The translations under genes were made by a program, and so were the position numbers. A DNA stretch of 40,523 nucleotides from Oceanospirillaceae bacterium (lineage in GTDB: Bacteria; Pseudomonadota; Gammaproteobacteria; Pseudomonadales; Balneatricaceae): NCBI GenBank assembly GCA_013215445.1, contig JABSRA010000043.1, positions 1 to 40,523 of the forward strand, written 5' to 3'. The notes under the pieces are model-generated. The model did no database searches, had not been told where the DNA came from, and saw only the letters and a list, made by a program, of their open reading frames with translations. Shown one piece after another: positions 1 through 10,404 of the stretch. Positions within the stretch are counted from its first letter, which is position 1. Every line of letters begins with the position of its first letter.

Positions 1-187
1 TGCGATTCAGGCAGACCCGTCTTTGTCCAATATTAAAAAAACAGGTCACCTGGAAGAAATACAAACTTACGCTTTTTTGCATAAGAAATATCGCCACTTA
101 ATCCCCAAGATCAGTCGCGCCTTACAGGCGATGAAAAAAGAGGGCCTGATCGAAAATTATAAAAAACTCAGCCTAAAGCAAGAATAG
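1..187 (+). CDS. C-terminal end of a probable periplasmic solute-binding protein (partial)
   Basis: The reading frame is open from the window edge (first full codon at base 2) to a TAG at 185-187, giving 61 residues. The segment contains AIQADPSLSNIKKTGHLEEI and ends in a helical KKEGLIENYKKL-type tail. This pattern (a loop, an aromatic/HKK stretch, then 'I..AL..MKKEGLI..Y') resembles the C-terminus of family 3 ABC-type substrate-binding proteins, which in many marine bacteria occur as stand-alone periplasmic proteins. The ligand cannot be judged from this fragment. It converges on metH, and its last codons form one arm of a terminator hairpin. The family call is inference from a short piece. 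Confidence 0.55.
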   Translation, partial: AIQADPSLSNIKKTGHLEEIQTYAFLHKKYRHLIPKISRALQAMKKEGLIENYKKLSLKQE

Positions 188-196
188 CTTTAGGCT
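163..196 (-). terminator. Hairpin terminator shared by the left-edge gene and metH
   Basis: AGCCTAAAGC (170-179) and GCTTTAGGCT (187-196) form a perfect 10-bp stem with a 7-nt loop. Read on the minus strand, the stem is followed at once by GAGTTTTTT, the classic U-tract of an intrinsic terminator, so it best serves metH. On the plus strand the downstream side is not T-rich. One arm lies inside the 3' coding end of the convergent gene. Confidence 0.7.
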
Positions 197-217
197 GAAT
201 AGGTTATCAATAATATT

Positions 218-3200
218 TTATTCAGGTTCATAACCCAAATTAGGTGATAACCAACGCTCCATCTCCGTTTGGCTCATGCCCTTGCGTTCGGCGTATTCTT
301 CCACCTGATCTTCACTGATTTTTGCCACCCCAAAGTATTGGGATTCTGGATGGGAAAAGTACCAGCCACTAACGGCGGCAACCGGGAACATGGCGTAGGA
401 TTCGGTGATCTCTAAACCAATATTATTCTGGACATCCAACAGCTGCCAGAGCTTGCCTTTCTCGGTGTGATCTGGACACGCCGGATAACCAGGGGCTGGG
501 CGTATACCCTGATATTTCTCGCGAATTAACCCCTCGTTATCCAAGGTTTCATCCACGGCATATCCCCAGTATTCACGACGTACTTTAGCGTGCATCAGCT
601 CGGCGAACGCCTCGGCTAATCTATCGGCTAGGGCCTTGGCCAAAATACTATTATAGTCATCGTGATCCGCTTCATACTCTTTCGCCAATTCCTCAACACC
701 AAAACCAGTGGTGACCGCGAAACTACCCATGTAATCTTTGATTCCGGTCTCTTTAGGGGCGATATAATCGGTTAGGCAGTGGTTGGCCCTACCGGCGATT
801 TTACTGGTCTGTTGGCGCAAGTGGCTCAGTGTGCACAGCACTTCAGTGCGACTATCATCGGTATAAAGCTCAATGTCATCTTCGATGGCATTGGCGGCAA
901 ACAGCCCCACGACTGCGTGAGCGGTAAACAACTTCTGTTCGATAATGCGGCTCAGCATCTCCTGGGCATCGGCAAACAACATGGTGGCCTCTTTACCGAC
1001 TACCTTATCTTGTAAAATTTTAGGGTAGCGTCCCGCCAGCTCCCAGGTGTGGAAAAATGGACTCCAATCGATGTAGCTAACCAGCTCGTTGAGATCAAAT
1101 TCTTTAAACACTTGCACACCCAGTTTTTTCGGTACTGGCGGCTGATAGTCCTGCCACTGGATCACTTGCTTGTTGGCGCGGGCCGCCTCAATAGTGACCC
1201 GGCGCTGATCGTTGGCACGCGCGGCAAAGCGCTCTCGAATCTCTGCATATTCCTGTTGCGTCTGGCTGACATAGTCAGGCTTACGCTCTTTTGAAAGTAA
1301 ATGGCCAACCACACCTACGGCGCGCGAGGCATTACTGACGTAAATCACCTGGTCATTTTTATAGCCCAGATCGATTTTCACCGCCGTGTGCGCCTTTGAG
1401 GTAGTGGCGCCGCCGATTAATAGCGGGATATGGAAATCTTGGCGCTGCATTTCGCGCGCCACATACACCATTTCATCCAGTGAGGGGGTAATTAGCCCAG
1501 ACAGGCCTATCATGTCGGCATTGTGCTCGCGCGCAGCATCGAGAATTTTCTGCGCCGAGACCATCACTCCCAAATCGATAATTTCATAGTTATTACACTG
1601 CAACACCACCCCGACAATGTTCTTGCCGATGTCGTGCACATCACCTTTAACCGTCGCCATGACGATTTTACCGGCACTGCGGCTCTCACCCGCCTCTTTC
1701 TCAGCATCGATATAAGGCATTAAATAGGCCACGGCTTTTTTCATCACCCGCGCAGATTTAACCACTTGTGGTAAAAACATTTTGCCGGCGCCAAACAAAT
1801 CACCGACCACACCCATGCCGTTCATCAACGGTCCTTCAATAACTTCTAGGGGCCGAGCAAAATTATGCCGACACTCTTCGACGTCACCATCGATAAATTC
1901 GGCAATGCCTTTGACCAGTGAGTGCGAGAGGCGCTTTTCTACCGGCCAACTGCGCCACTCTTGTTGCTCTTCCTCGGGGACAGATCCATCACCGCGATAT
2001 TTTTCGGCAATCGCCAACATGCGCTCAGTACCGTCACTGCGACGGTTGAGGACGATATCCTCCACGCACTCACGCAGCTCTTCCGGCAGGTCGTCATAAA
2101 TCGCCAACTGACTGGCGTTGACAATACCCATGCTCATGCCATTTTTAATCGCATGATAGAGGAACACACAGTGGATTGCCTCGCGCACCGGATTATTACC
2201 CCTAAACGAGAAAGACACGTTAGAGACTCCACCGGATACTTTGGCATAAGGTAAATTTTTGGTAATCCAAGCAGTCGCCTCGATAAAATCGACCGCGTAA
2301 TTGTCGTGCTCTTCAATCCCGGTGGCGATGGCAAAAATATTGGGATCAAAAATAATATCTTCCGGTGGAAAGCCCACGTCATCCACCAGCACCCGGTAAG
2401 AGCGCTGACAGATATCTATCTTGCGCTGGTAGGTATCGGCTTGACCGTCTTCGTCAAAGGCCATCACAATCACCGCGGCGCCATAACGACGTATCTTGCG
2501 CGCTTTATCGACAAAACTGTCGTGGCCTTCTTTTAATGAGATAGAGTTGACTACACCCTTGCCCTGTATCCACTGCAGACCTATTTCGATAACTTCCCAC
2601 TTGGAGGAGTCAATCATGATCGGCACGATCGAGATATCTGGCTCAGTGGCAATTAGCTTGAGAAAACGCTCCATGGCGAAGTTGGCATCTAACATGCCCT
2701 CGTCCATGTTGATATCGATGATCTGTGCACCGTTGGCCACTTGTTCACGCGCCACTTCTAATGCCGTCTCGTAATCGCGCTCTTTAATGAGACGTTTAAA
2801 ACGAGCGGAGCCGGTGACATTGGTACGCTCACCGACATTAATAAACAGTGAATCCTCGGCGATATTCATCGGCTCTAGGCCCGACAGACGACAAACTTTG
2901 GCCAGCTCTGGGATAATCCGTGCAGGATGCTGCTCTACCGCCGCCTTAATTTTTGCCATGTGCGCAGGGGTAGTGCCACAGCAACCGCCGATCATATTAA
3001 CAAAGCCAGATTTTGCCCACTCCTCCATCTCTACCGCCATTTGTCGCGGTGTTTCATCATACTCACCAAAGGCATTGGGCAACCCGGCATTGGGATGCAC
3101 TGAGACAAAGGTGTCGGCGACTCTTGAGAGTTCAGCGACATACTGGCGCAACTCTTTGGGTCCCAGAGCACAGTTCAAACCAATCAAAATAGGTTTGGCG

Positions 3201-3922
3201 TGGCGCACAGAGTTCCAAAATGCTTCGGTTGTTTGCCCTGATAAGGTCCGTCCCGAGGCATCCGTGATGGTGCCGGAGATAATCACTGGGATGCGAAAGT
3301 GATGATCATCAAAGAATTTCTCTATCGCGTAGATCGCCGCTTTAGCATTGAGCGTATCAAAAATAGTTTCGATTAAGATAAGATCACTGCCACCGCTGAT
3401 CAATCCATCGATCGACTCAGTGTAGGCATCGACCAGTTCTTTAAAAGTGACGTTGCGAAAGCCCGGATCATTAACATCCGGTGAAATAGAGCCAGTGCGG
3501 TTGGTGGGCCCCAACACCCCCGCCACATAACGCGGGTGCTCTGGGGTTGAATATTTATCCGCCGCGATGCGCGCCAATTTTGCCGCGGTTTCATTGATCT
3601 CATAGCTCAGTGATTGCATTTCGTAATCGGCCATGGCAATCACGGTGGCATTAAAGGTATTAGTCTCGATAATATCCGCGCCCGCCGCCAGATACTGCTC
3701 GTGGATATCCTGAATAATAGCGGGTTGAGTCAGTACCAGTAGATCGTTGTTACCTTTTACATCGCTTGGCCAATCTTTAAAGCGCTCACCACGATACTGT
3801 TGCTCATCGAGCTTGTGCCCTTGGATCATCGTGCCCATGGCGCCATCGAGGAAAATAATACGACGGGTGAGAAGAGCTTTCAGCTCTGCGGTTTTATTGA
3901 CAATATGGGCAAAAGATTTCAC
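218..3922 (-). CDS. metH: Cobalamin-dependent methionine synthase MetH
   Basis: Transfers a methyl group from 5-methyltetrahydrofolate through methylcobalamin to homocysteine, giving methionine in the cytoplasm. All four modules are visible: an N-terminal homocysteine-binding barrel starting at [12 protein letters not shown] with zinc ligands in LNCALGP and GGCCGTTP (cysteines about 314-315); a pterin-binding barrel ([23 protein letters not shown]); the cobalamin cap and Rossmann domain with the DVHDIGKN box (lower axial histidine about 763); and the C-terminal reactivation domain ending [13 protein letters not shown]. Length, about 1234 residues, fits the family (E. coli 1227). An ATG lies 15 bases upstream at 3937 but lacks a ribosome-binding site, while GTG at 3922 follows AGGAA at good spacing; I prefer the GTG. 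A near-match to a MetR box, TGAAGCTCACTCA, lies at 3991-4003; this is weak evidence. It is divergent from cysK. Confidence 0.97.
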   Translation of the reverse strand: MKSFAHIVNKTAELKALLTRRIIFLDGAMGTMIQGHKLDEQQYRGERFKDWPSDVKGNNDLLVLTQPAIIQDIHEQYLAAGADIIETNTFNATVIAMADYEMQSLSYEINETAAKLARIAADKYSTPEHPRYVAGVLGPTNRTGSISPDVNDPGFRNVTFKELVDAYTESIDGLISGGSDLILIETIFDTLNAKAAIYAIEKFFDDHHFRIPVIISGTITDASGRTLSGQTTEAFWNSVRHAKPILIGLNCALGPKELRQYVAELSRVADTFVSVHPNAGLPNAFGEYDETPRQMAVEMEEWAKSGFVNMIGGCCGTTPAHMAKIKAAVEQHPARIIPELAKVCRLSGLEPMNIAEDSLFINVGERTNVTGSARFKRLIKERDYETALEVAREQVANGAQIIDINMDEGMLDANFAMERFLKLIATEPDISIVPIMIDSSKWEVIEIGLQWIQGKGVVNSISLKEGHDSFVDKARKIRRYGAAVIVMAFDEDGQADTYQRKIDICQRSYRVLVDDVGFPPEDIIFDPNIFAIATGIEEHDNYAVDFIEATAWITKNLPYAKVSGGVSNVSFSFRGNNPVREAIHCVFLYHAIKNGMSMGIVNASQLAIYDDLPEELRECVEDIVLNRRSDGTERMLAIAEKYRGDGSVPEEEQQEWRSWPVEKRLSHSLVKGIAEFIDGDVEECRHNFARPLEVIEGPLMNGMGVVGDLFGAGKMFLPQVVKSARVMKKAVAYLMPYIDAEKEAGESRSAGKIVMATVKGDVHDIGKNIVGVVLQCNNYEIIDLGVMVSAQKILDAAREHNADMIGLSGLITPSLDEMVYVAREMQRQDFHIPLLIGGATTSKAHTAVKIDLGYKNDQVIYVSNASRAVGVVGHLLSKERKPDYVSQTQQEYAEIRERFAARANDQRRVTIEAARANKQVIQWQDYQPPVPKKLGVQVFKEFDLNELVSYIDWSPFFHTWELAGRYPKILQDKVVGKEATMLFADAQEMLSRIIEQKLFTAHAVVGLFAANAIEDDIELYTDDSRTEVLCTLSHLRQQTSKIAGRANHCLTDYIAPKETGIKDYMGSFAVTTGFGVEELAKEYEADHDDYNSILAKALADRLAEAFAELMHAKVRREYWGYAVDETLDNEGLIREKYQGIRPAPGYPACPDHTEKGKLWQLLDVQNNIGLEITESYAMFPVAAVSGWYFSHPESQYFGVAKISEDQVEEYAERKGMSQTEMERWLSPNLGYEPE

Positions 3923-4130
3923 GATATTTCCTATCATTCAACGAGATAATTTAGCGCTAGATTATATGTTAAATTTTAACAAAAAGCGTTTGAAGCTCAC
4001 TCATAGCAACATGAATTTAATTGATAAACTGCAATTTACTGCGACAGAGGATGATTGTTAGGCAGTTGTGAACTAATTAATCTATCGATATAACAAAAAA
4101 AAATATCTGACTTTACTAATATAAGCTAAA

Positions 4131-4173
4131 TCCTTGATATTATTCCCCTTGTATTTTCTACTATTATCAAGGA
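4131..4173 (+). promoter_or_regulatory. Hairpin that covers the cysK ribosome-binding site
   Basis: TCCTTGATA (4131-4139) is perfectly complementary to TATCAAGGA (4165-4173), a 9-bp stem closing a 25-nt loop. The 3' arm contains the whole AAGGA Shine-Dalgarno sequence of cysK, which starts 7 bases later. If this leader is transcribed, the helix would hide the ribosome-binding site and could make cysK translation conditional. The base pairing is seen directly; the regulatory role is inferred. Confidence 0.4.
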
Positions 4174-4180
4174 ATAGACC

Positions 4181-5149
4181 ATGAATGTATTTGAAGACAA
4201 CTCCCAGACTATTGGTAAGACTCCGCTGGTTCATCTAAAACACTTAGCGCCCAACGCTAAAATCTACGCCAAAATTGAATCGCGCAATCCATCGGGTTCG
4301 GTGAAGTGTCGTATCGGTGCCAGCATGGTCTGGGCCGCAGAAAAATCTGGGGATTTAAAACCCGGCATGACCTTGGTAGAACCTACCAGTGGTAATACCG
4401 GCATTGCCCTGGCTTTTGTCGCCGCAGCACGTGGTTACTCATTAATTCTGACCATGCCCTCATCCATGAGCATCGAGCGGCGCAAGCTAATGAAAATGTT
4501 AGGGGCTGAAATAGTGCTGACTGAGCCCGCGAAAGGCATGAAGGGCGCGATCGCTAAAGCTGAAGAGATTGTCGCAACAAATACCGATACACATTTAATG
4601 CTGCAACAATTTCAAAACCCTGCCAACCCGGCTATCCACATGCAGACTACCGGCCCTGAAATATGGAATGATACCGATGGCAGCATTGATATTTTTGTGG
4701 CGGGCGTCGGCACGGGTGGCACCATCACCGGTGTCTCAGATTACATCAAGAATACTAAAGGTAAAGCCATTATCAGTGTGGCCGTAGAGCCTACAGCCTC
4801 TCCTGTTATCAGCCAGACACTCAGCGGTGAGGAGCTACAGCCTTCTCCCCATAAGATTCAGGGCATAGGTGCTGGTTTCATTCCCGGTAATTTAAACTTA
4901 GACTTGATCGATCAAGTGGAGACAATTGATAACGAGCTGGCGATTGAGACCGCGAAAGCACTGATGAGCGAAGAGGGTATTTTAGCCGGTATCTCCTGTG
5001 GTGCCGCTGTCGCTGCAGCTTTGCGGGTCGCCGAGCAGGTAGAAAATAAAGACAAGGTGATTGTCGTAATTCTGCCCGATTCTGGTGAGCGCTATCTGAC
5101 CACCGCACTTTGTGAGGGTATGTTCAGCGACAATGAACTGGTGCAATAA
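4181..5149 (+). CDS. cysK: Cysteine synthase A (O-acetylserine sulfhydrylase)
   Basis: A pyridoxal-phosphate enzyme that makes cysteine from O-acetylserine and sulfide in the cytoplasm. The protein (322 residues) aligns along its full length with the CysK type: [16 protein letters not shown] at the start, the PLP lysine in SGSVKCRIG (K42), the substrate loop TSGNTG (69-74), the phosphate-binding GTGGT (177-181), GISCGAA, and [12 protein letters not shown] near the end. The wording of these motifs matches CysK more closely than CysM. ATG at 4181 has AAGGA 7 bases upstream, within a potential hairpin. Divergent from metH, so sulfur amino-acid genes flank one 258-bp control region. A terminator follows. 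Confidence 0.95.
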   Translation: MNVFEDNSQTIGKTPLVHLKHLAPNAKIYAKIESRNPSGSVKCRIGASMVWAAEKSGDLKPGMTLVEPTSGNTGIALAFVAAARGYSLILTMPSSMSIERRKLMKMLGAEIVLTEPAKGMKGAIAKAEEIVATNTDTHLMLQQFQNPANPAIHMQTTGPEIWNDTDGSIDIFVAGVGTGGTITGVSDYIKNTKGKAIISVAVEPTASPVISQTLSGEELQPSPHKIQGIGAGFIPGNLNLDLIDQVETIDNELAIETAKALMSEEGILAGISCGAAVAAALRVAEQVENKDKVIVVILPDSGERYLTTALCEGMFSDNELVQ

Positions 5150-5175
5150 TACCGGTTGCATAGACATCTAAACTA

Positions 5176-5203
5176 GGGGACGACGACAGTCGCCCCTTTT
5201 ATA
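5176..5203 (+). terminator. Intrinsic terminator after cysK
   Basis: GGGG-A-CGAC (5176-5184), loop GACA, then GTCGCCCC (5189-5196) form an 8-bp G+C-rich stem with one bulged A, followed directly by TTTTATA. It lies 26 bases after the cysK stop, on the same strand. Confidence 0.8.
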
Positions 5204-5271
5204 CTCCTCAAGTTATGGCCTTATAGTACAACCACTACTCAGCACACTTGCTAATGATGACAGGGATAATA

Positions 5272-6681
5272 ATGACCGCTAAGAATCGCTCGACTCCCGC
5301 TTCAGCCAAATTTCTAACCGGCAGTCTGATGGGCCACGTGTCGGTAATGTCCTTCACCTCGTCGATTGGCTTACTGATGATTTTTGCGGTCGATTTTGTC
5401 GATTTACTGTTCATCTCCATGCTCGGCGAGGAGGCACTCGCCGCCGCTGTCGGTTATGCGGGTATTATTTTATTCTTTGCCAATTCTATCAGCATCGGGC
5501 TCTCGATTGCCGCGGGCTCACTGGTGGCCAAATCTCTGGGGGCAAATAACGGTGATCAAGCTAAAAGTTACGCCAGTGCTGTATTAGCCATCGGCGTAAT
5601 ATTCAGCTTATTCACCCTGTTGAGTATTTATCTGGGCTTAAACCAGCTATTGCGTTTTCTCGGTGCCAGTGGTGAAACTCGGGACTTAGCGCTCAGCTAT
5701 TTGCAGATCATCTTGCCCACCATGCCCTTCGCCGCCGTCGCCTTTATCGGCATGGCTATTTTACGTGCCCATGGCGATGCTAAGCGCGCTATGTATTGCA
5801 CAGTGGCCGCGGGGTTGGTCAATGCAGTGCTCGACCCGATCTTTATTTTTAGTTTAGATTTTGGCTTAGCAGGCGCTGCGAGTGCCTCCGCCATCGCTCG
5901 GTTAACGATGTTTGGCATGGTCTTATGGCCAATTTTTACCCAGCTTGATGCGTTAGCGCCGCTGAGTTGGTCGCTGCTAAAGCGCAATGCCTACAATGTA
6001 TTTTCCATCATGGTGCCGGCCATTTTAACCAATATAGCCACCCCTGTTGGCGCCGCCATCGTCACCCGAGAAATGGCAGTATACGGCACCCTCGCCGTCG
6101 CAGGCATGGCGATTATTGGGAGAATGAGCCCGGTGGTTTTTTCAGTTATCTTTGCGCTCTCTGGGGCTATTGGCCCCATTATTGGACAAAATTATGGGGC
6201 GGGTTTAATGCCGCGAGTAAAAGCAGCACTGGTAGCCGGGCTAAAATTTATCTTTATCTATGTACTCATGGTCAGTGTCTTATTGTTTTTTGCCCGCGAC
6301 ACCATTGTAGCCCTGTTTGACGCCAAAGATGCCAGTGCAGAGCTGGTGATGCTATTTTGTGGGGTATTGTCTTTTGCCTATTTTTTCAATGGCGTTATCT
6401 TTGTCACCAATGCCTTCTTTAATAATACCGGCTACCCGCTGTACTCCACTGCTGTTAATTGGGGACGCCACACGTTAGGCACACTGCCTTTGGTTTTAAT
6501 CGGCTCGCACTATTGGGGCGCCCCTGGCATTTTAATCGGCCAGGCAATAGGTGGGGTTATTTTTGCTATTATCGCCCTCTCACTCTGCCTGTCTATCTTT
6601 AACAAAGAACAACGCAGACGCTGTGAAATTGAGATTAACCAACAGCTAAAACAACAAAAAATATTGCTCAACAGGCAGTGA
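5272..6681 (+). CDS. MATE family multidrug/Na+ antiporter
   Basis: Inner-membrane efflux protein of the MATE (multidrug and toxic compound extrusion) family, which exports cationic drugs or metabolites using Na+ or H+. About 12 hydrophobic segments are visible in two related halves: the first half carries DFVDLLFISMLGEEALAAA and SIAAGSLVAKSLGA, the second GAAIVTREMAVYGTLAVAG and GAIGPIIGQNYGAG, both typical of MatE domains. The substrate cannot be predicted. The frame is open from a TTG at 5248, but ATG at 5272 has AGGGA at good spacing, giving 469 residues. It stands alone between cysK and the sensor-kinase operon. Confidence 0.9.
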   Translation: MTAKNRSTPASAKFLTGSLMGHVSVMSFTSSIGLLMIFAVDFVDLLFISMLGEEALAAAVGYAGIILFFANSISIGLSIAAGSLVAKSLGANNGDQAKSYASAVLAIGVIFSLFTLLSIYLGLNQLLRFLGASGETRDLALSYLQIILPTMPFAAVAFIGMAILRAHGDAKRAMYCTVAAGLVNAVLDPIFIFSLDFGLAGAASASAIARLTMFGMVLWPIFTQLDALAPLSWSLLKRNAYNVFSIMVPAILTNIATPVGAAIVTREMAVYGTLAVAGMAIIGRMSPVVFSVIFALSGAIGPIIGQNYGAGLMPRVKAALVAGLKFIFIYVLMVSVLLFFARDTIVALFDAKDASAELVMLFCGVLSFAYFFNGVIFVTNAFFNNTGYPLYSTAVNWGRHTLGTLPLVLIGSHYWGAPGILIGQAIGGVIFAIIALSLCLSIFNKEQRRRCEIEINQQLKQQKILLNRQ

Positions 6682-6975
6682 TACTAGCGATCAAACCCGC
6701 CCTCTATGCTTGGCAATGTCAGTCACTCATGCCGCTTAAGCCCTAATTATCTTCCAACCCATTCAGGGTTAACTTACCCACTGAGCCGTTAGCGCTGTCA
6801 GCAAATAGTTATTTAACAAGTAACTGGCACAAATCCTGCTTTGATCATCTAAAGCTCCTGCTCTTGTATCAACTACGCACGATTGAGGAGCAGATATAAC
6901 CTCTTGCACTAAAACAGCTGGAGTCTGCACCAAATCAGAGCGCCATTTTTTAATAACAACAATAGCCGTACTCAA

Positions 6976-9900
6976 ATGCCTGCATCCCAACAAATTGTCA
7001 AGACCCGCCGCACCTACAACCAATGGGTGGCCAACCAAACGCTTGAAGACTATGCACTGCGGTTTACCGCCCTAAAGGGGCGCACCATGAGCATTGAGCA
7101 TGTGGCAAAAACTGCCATTGGTGCTACCGCTTTTCTCGCTTTAGAGGGGATAGCCGCAGCGGTCACCCTCAGTTATGGCTTTACCAATACCATTGCGGCT
7201 ATGCTCACCGTGGCAGTATTATTTTTTATTATCAGCTCGCCTATCGCCTACTACTCGGCAAAACACGGTTTGGACATTGATTTATTAACCCGTGGTGCCG
7301 GTTTTGGTTATTTGGGCTCGACCATAACCTCACTGATCTACGCCTCGTTTACCTTTATATTTTTTGCCATCGAGGCGGCGATTCTCGCCTCAGCACTGCA
7401 GGCTCTGTTTGGTATCCCGATTCAATTAGGTTACCTGCTCTGCGCGGTCGCAGTCATCCCCATCGTTACCCACGGCATTAAAACCATTGGTAAATTTCAA
7501 TTGGGCACCCAAAACCTCTGGCTGCTATTACAATGTACAGCGCTCGGTACTGTGGTTTATTTTGAATATAATCAATTAGATGATTGGACCCACTTCAGCC
7601 CCAGCTCCATCGAGGGCAGTGGAGGCTTCGACATTTTACTGTTCGGCGCCGCCGCCTCGGTATTTTTCGCGCTCGTGGCGCAAATTGGTGAACAGGTAGA
7701 TTACCTGCGCTTTATGCCAGCTAAGACTGAAAAGAATAAACGCCGCTGGTGGTTTTGGCTGATATTAGCGGGGCCCGGCTGGATAGTGATCGGCTTGATT
7801 AAAATGTTATTGGGCTCTTTTTTGGCCTTTTTGGCGATCAGCCAAGGTGAGACCCATCTCGCGGCGATAGATCCGAGCCAGATGTATCAGCGAGTCTATG
7901 CCTACCTGACCAACTCCCCCACCATTGCCTTGTTGTTAGCGGGTCTGATGGTGATTATCTGCCAGCTAAAAATTAACGTCACTAACGCCTATGCAGGCTC
8001 AATTGCCTGGTCCAATTTTTTCTCTCGACTCACTCACAGTCACCCGGGGCGCGTGGTGTGGCTTATATTTAACGTGCTGATAGCCCTGCTATTAATGGAG
8101 CTGGGCATCTATCAAGTACTGGAGTCGATCCTCGGCATATTTGCCATTGTCGCCGTTAGTTGGCTCGGTTCGGTCAGCGCTGACTTACTGATTAATATTC
8201 CCCTGGGGCTTCGCCCCAGCAACGTTGAATTTAAACGCGCACACCTCTATGACATCAACCCAGTCGGCTGTGGTTCGATGTTGCTATCCTCGGTGATCGG
8301 ACTTATCTGTTATTTAGGATTTTTTGGCGAAATACTGCAACACCTCGGACATTTTGTCAGTTTATTCTGCTGCTTTATCTTGGTGCCACTCATCGCCTGG
8401 GTGACTCAGGGGCGCTTTTATCTCGCCAGACAATCCCCTGAACTGATTCCGCTGCTGGAGCAGGTCGATGAACACTCTAACGCAACTACCGTTACTTTAG
8501 AGTGCAGCGTCTGCGAGAATGACTTTGAAACAGAAGATATGAGCTACTGTCCCGCCTACGCTCTGCCGATTTGTTCACTGTGCTGCACCTTAGAAGCACG
8601 CTGCGCAGACAGCTGCAAACCCCAAGGGCGTATATCCAATCAGTTAAAAGCATTTTTAGCGCTATTTTTATCCGCTAAACAGTCGTCGCTAATCACTAGC
8701 CAACTGGGGCGCTTTATTGGCTTATTACTGGTGGTAAACTTGTTAAATGCCGCGCTACTGGCGGTTATTTATCGACATATGCAGCCGCTTATAGACTCTG
8801 AAATACAACTATTGGAACAGACCTTAACGATCGTCTTCTGTAGTTTATTGATCGTCTCAGGCGTTTTGTGCTGGCTGTTATTACTCGCCACTGATAGCAG
8901 GCGCATTGCCCAGCAAGAATCACAGACACAAACCCAAAAGCTTACCTTTGAAATACAGGCTCATCAGCAAACTGACTTGGCACTGCAGCAGGCAAAAGAA
9001 CTGGCAGAACATGCCAATGACGCAAAGAGCCGCTATTTATCAGGTATCAGCCATGAGCTTCGAACCCCGCTACAATCAGTATTAGGCTACGCCCAACTGC
9101 TCTTGGATCGCGATAACATGCCTCATGAGCATCATAAGGGACTCAAGATCATCCTGCGCAACGGCCAGTACCTCACGGATTTGATCGAGGGCTTGTTAGA
9201 TATTTCTAAAATCGAAGCGGGCCGTCTGGATTTATATAGAAGTCAGGTCAAATTACCTGAGTTACTCAATCAAATCGTTGATATGTTTGCCCTACAAGCG
9301 AGCGAAAAAGGGCTGGTTTTAAGCTATAAAGCCTTAACCCCACTGCCTGAAATGGTCATTTGCGATGAGAAAAGGCTGCGTCAAATCCTTAATAATTTAC
9401 TCTCCAATGCCATCAAGTACACCAATCAAGGTCGGGTAGATTTCCAGGTACGCTATCGAAATCAGGTAGCAGAGTTTAGTATTCGCGACAGCGGAATCGG
9501 TATAAGCCCAGCGGCACTAGAGCGTATCTTCCACCCCTTCGAACGGGTCAGAGACAGCCACAGCTCTAATTTACCTGGTACGGGGCTGGGCTTAACCATC
9601 GTCAAATTACTGGCCGAAATCATGGGCGGCGATGTACAGGTAGAAAGTACCATCGATAAAGGCAGTCATTTTAAAGTGAGCTTAATGCTACCTTGGATTG
9701 AGCCATCGCAAAGCACTGCTGATTTGGCCCGCAAGGTAGTGGGCTATGAAGGTTACCAGCGCACTATCTTGCTGGTCGATGACGATCCGGTGGTCAGGGG
9801 CTTATTCTCAGATTTATTAATGCCGCTGGGCTTTCAAATACTCGAGGCGAACAACGGCGAAAGCTGCTTACAGCTACTGCAAAAATCAGATCCCGATTTT

Positions 9901-10404
9901 ATTTTATTGGATATTAATATGCCGGGAATTAATGGCTTAGAAGTGGTTAAGCAACTGCGTCAAGATCGCTTCAACACACCGATAGTCATGCTGTCGGCAG
10001 ATGTACAAGAGCAACAAAGCAATATCGGTAATGTGGATAGTTACGACGACTATTTAATAAAGCCGGTTGCCAATGCCCTGCTCTTAGACTGCATTGCCAA
10101 ATATTTAAAGTTGCAGTGGATCTACCAGAGTTATGAAGTTGATGTCAGCTGTGCAGCTTACCCGCCAAACTCTGTGCACGACGACATAACCAACCAAGCT
10201 TTGCAAATTCCCGATCATCCACTATTCAGAGAACTACAGGTCTGCGCGCAAATGGGTTTTCAGCGCGGCGCACGTGAATCTCTGGAGAAAATAGAGAGTT
10301 TAGCGCTGCTGACGCCAGAGAGTTTTAGCCAGTTACAACAATTGTGTGATCAGTTTCAATTTCAACGCTTAACTGAAATTTTAGAGGGCAACGCCGATGA
10401 ATAA
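6976..10404 (+). CDS. Sensor histidine kinase fused to an NCS1 permease-like domain, with C-terminal receiver
   Basis: A 1142-residue inner-membrane protein. Residues about 1-485 form a polytopic domain resembling NCS1 (cytosine/purine/hydantoin permease) transporters, starting NQTLEDYALRFTA. A linker holds eight cysteines (510, 513, 525, 533, 536, 537, 543, 547; pattern CxxC-x11-C-x7-CxxCC-x5-C-x3-C), likely a metal or cluster site. Two more membrane segments (about 578-640) lead into a coiled coil. Then come HisKA with H693 in SGISHELRTPLQS, an ATPase domain (NNLLSNAIKYTN, DSGIGI, GTGLGLTIVK), and a receiver with DDD near 935, acceptor D979 in LLDINMP and the YLIKP lysine. Transporter-like sensors are known (CbrA carries an SLC5-type domain), so this one may sense or carry a nucleobase-like or other small molecule; the ligand is unknown. 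Overlaps the next gene by 8 bases. No clear ribosome-binding site at 6976. Confidence 0.9.
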   Translation: MPASQQIVKTRRTYNQWVANQTLEDYALRFTALKGRTMSIEHVAKTAIGATAFLALEGIAAAVTLSYGFTNTIAAMLTVAVLFFIISSPIAYYSAKHGLDIDLLTRGAGFGYLGSTITSLIYASFTFIFFAIEAAILASALQALFGIPIQLGYLLCAVAVIPIVTHGIKTIGKFQLGTQNLWLLLQCTALGTVVYFEYNQLDDWTHFSPSSIEGSGGFDILLFGAAASVFFALVAQIGEQVDYLRFMPAKTEKNKRRWWFWLILAGPGWIVIGLIKMLLGSFLAFLAISQGETHLAAIDPSQMYQRVYAYLTNSPTIALLLAGLMVIICQLKINVTNAYAGSIAWSNFFSRLTHSHPGRVVWLIFNVLIALLLMELGIYQVLESILGIFAIVAVSWLGSVSADLLINIPLGLRPSNVEFKRAHLYDINPVGCGSMLLSSVIGLICYLGFFGEILQHLGHFVSLFCCFILVPLIAWVTQGRFYLARQSPELIPLLEQVDEHSNATTVTLECSVCENDFETEDMSYCPAYALPICSLCCTLEARCADSCKPQGRISNQLKAFLALFLSAKQSSLITSQLGRFIGLLLVVNLLNAALLAVIYRHMQPLIDSEIQLLEQTLTIVFCSLLIVSGVLCWLLLLATDSRRIAQQESQTQTQKLTFEIQAHQQTDLALQQAKELAEHANDAKSRYLSGISHELRTPLQSVLGYAQLLLDRDNMPHEHHKGLKIILRNGQYLTDLIEGLLDISKIEAGRLDLYRSQVKLPELLNQIVDMFALQASEKGLVLSYKALTPLPEMVICDEKRLRQILNNLLSNAIKYTNQGRVDFQVRYRNQVAEFSIRDSGIGISPAALERIFHPFERVRDSHSSNLPGTGLGLTIVKLLAEIMGGDVQVESTIDKGSHFKVSLMLPWIEPSQSTADLARKVVGYEGYQRTILLVDDDPVVRGLFSDLLMPLGFQILEANNGESCLQLLQKSDPDFILLDINMPGINGLEVVKQLRQDRFNTPIVMLSADVQEQQSNIGNVDSYDDYLIKPVANALLLDCIAKYLKLQWIYQSYEVDVSCAAYPPNSVHDDITNQALQIPDHPLFRELQVCAQMGFQRGARESLEKIESLALLTPESFSQLQQLCDQFQFQRLTEILEGNADE

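Noticed and set aside
2787..3302. 171-codon open frame antisense to metH, and other long frames opposite metH, cobN and comEC
   Set aside because: They lie wholly opposite well-supported genes, have no ribosome-binding site or family likeness, and reflect codon bias of the real gene.
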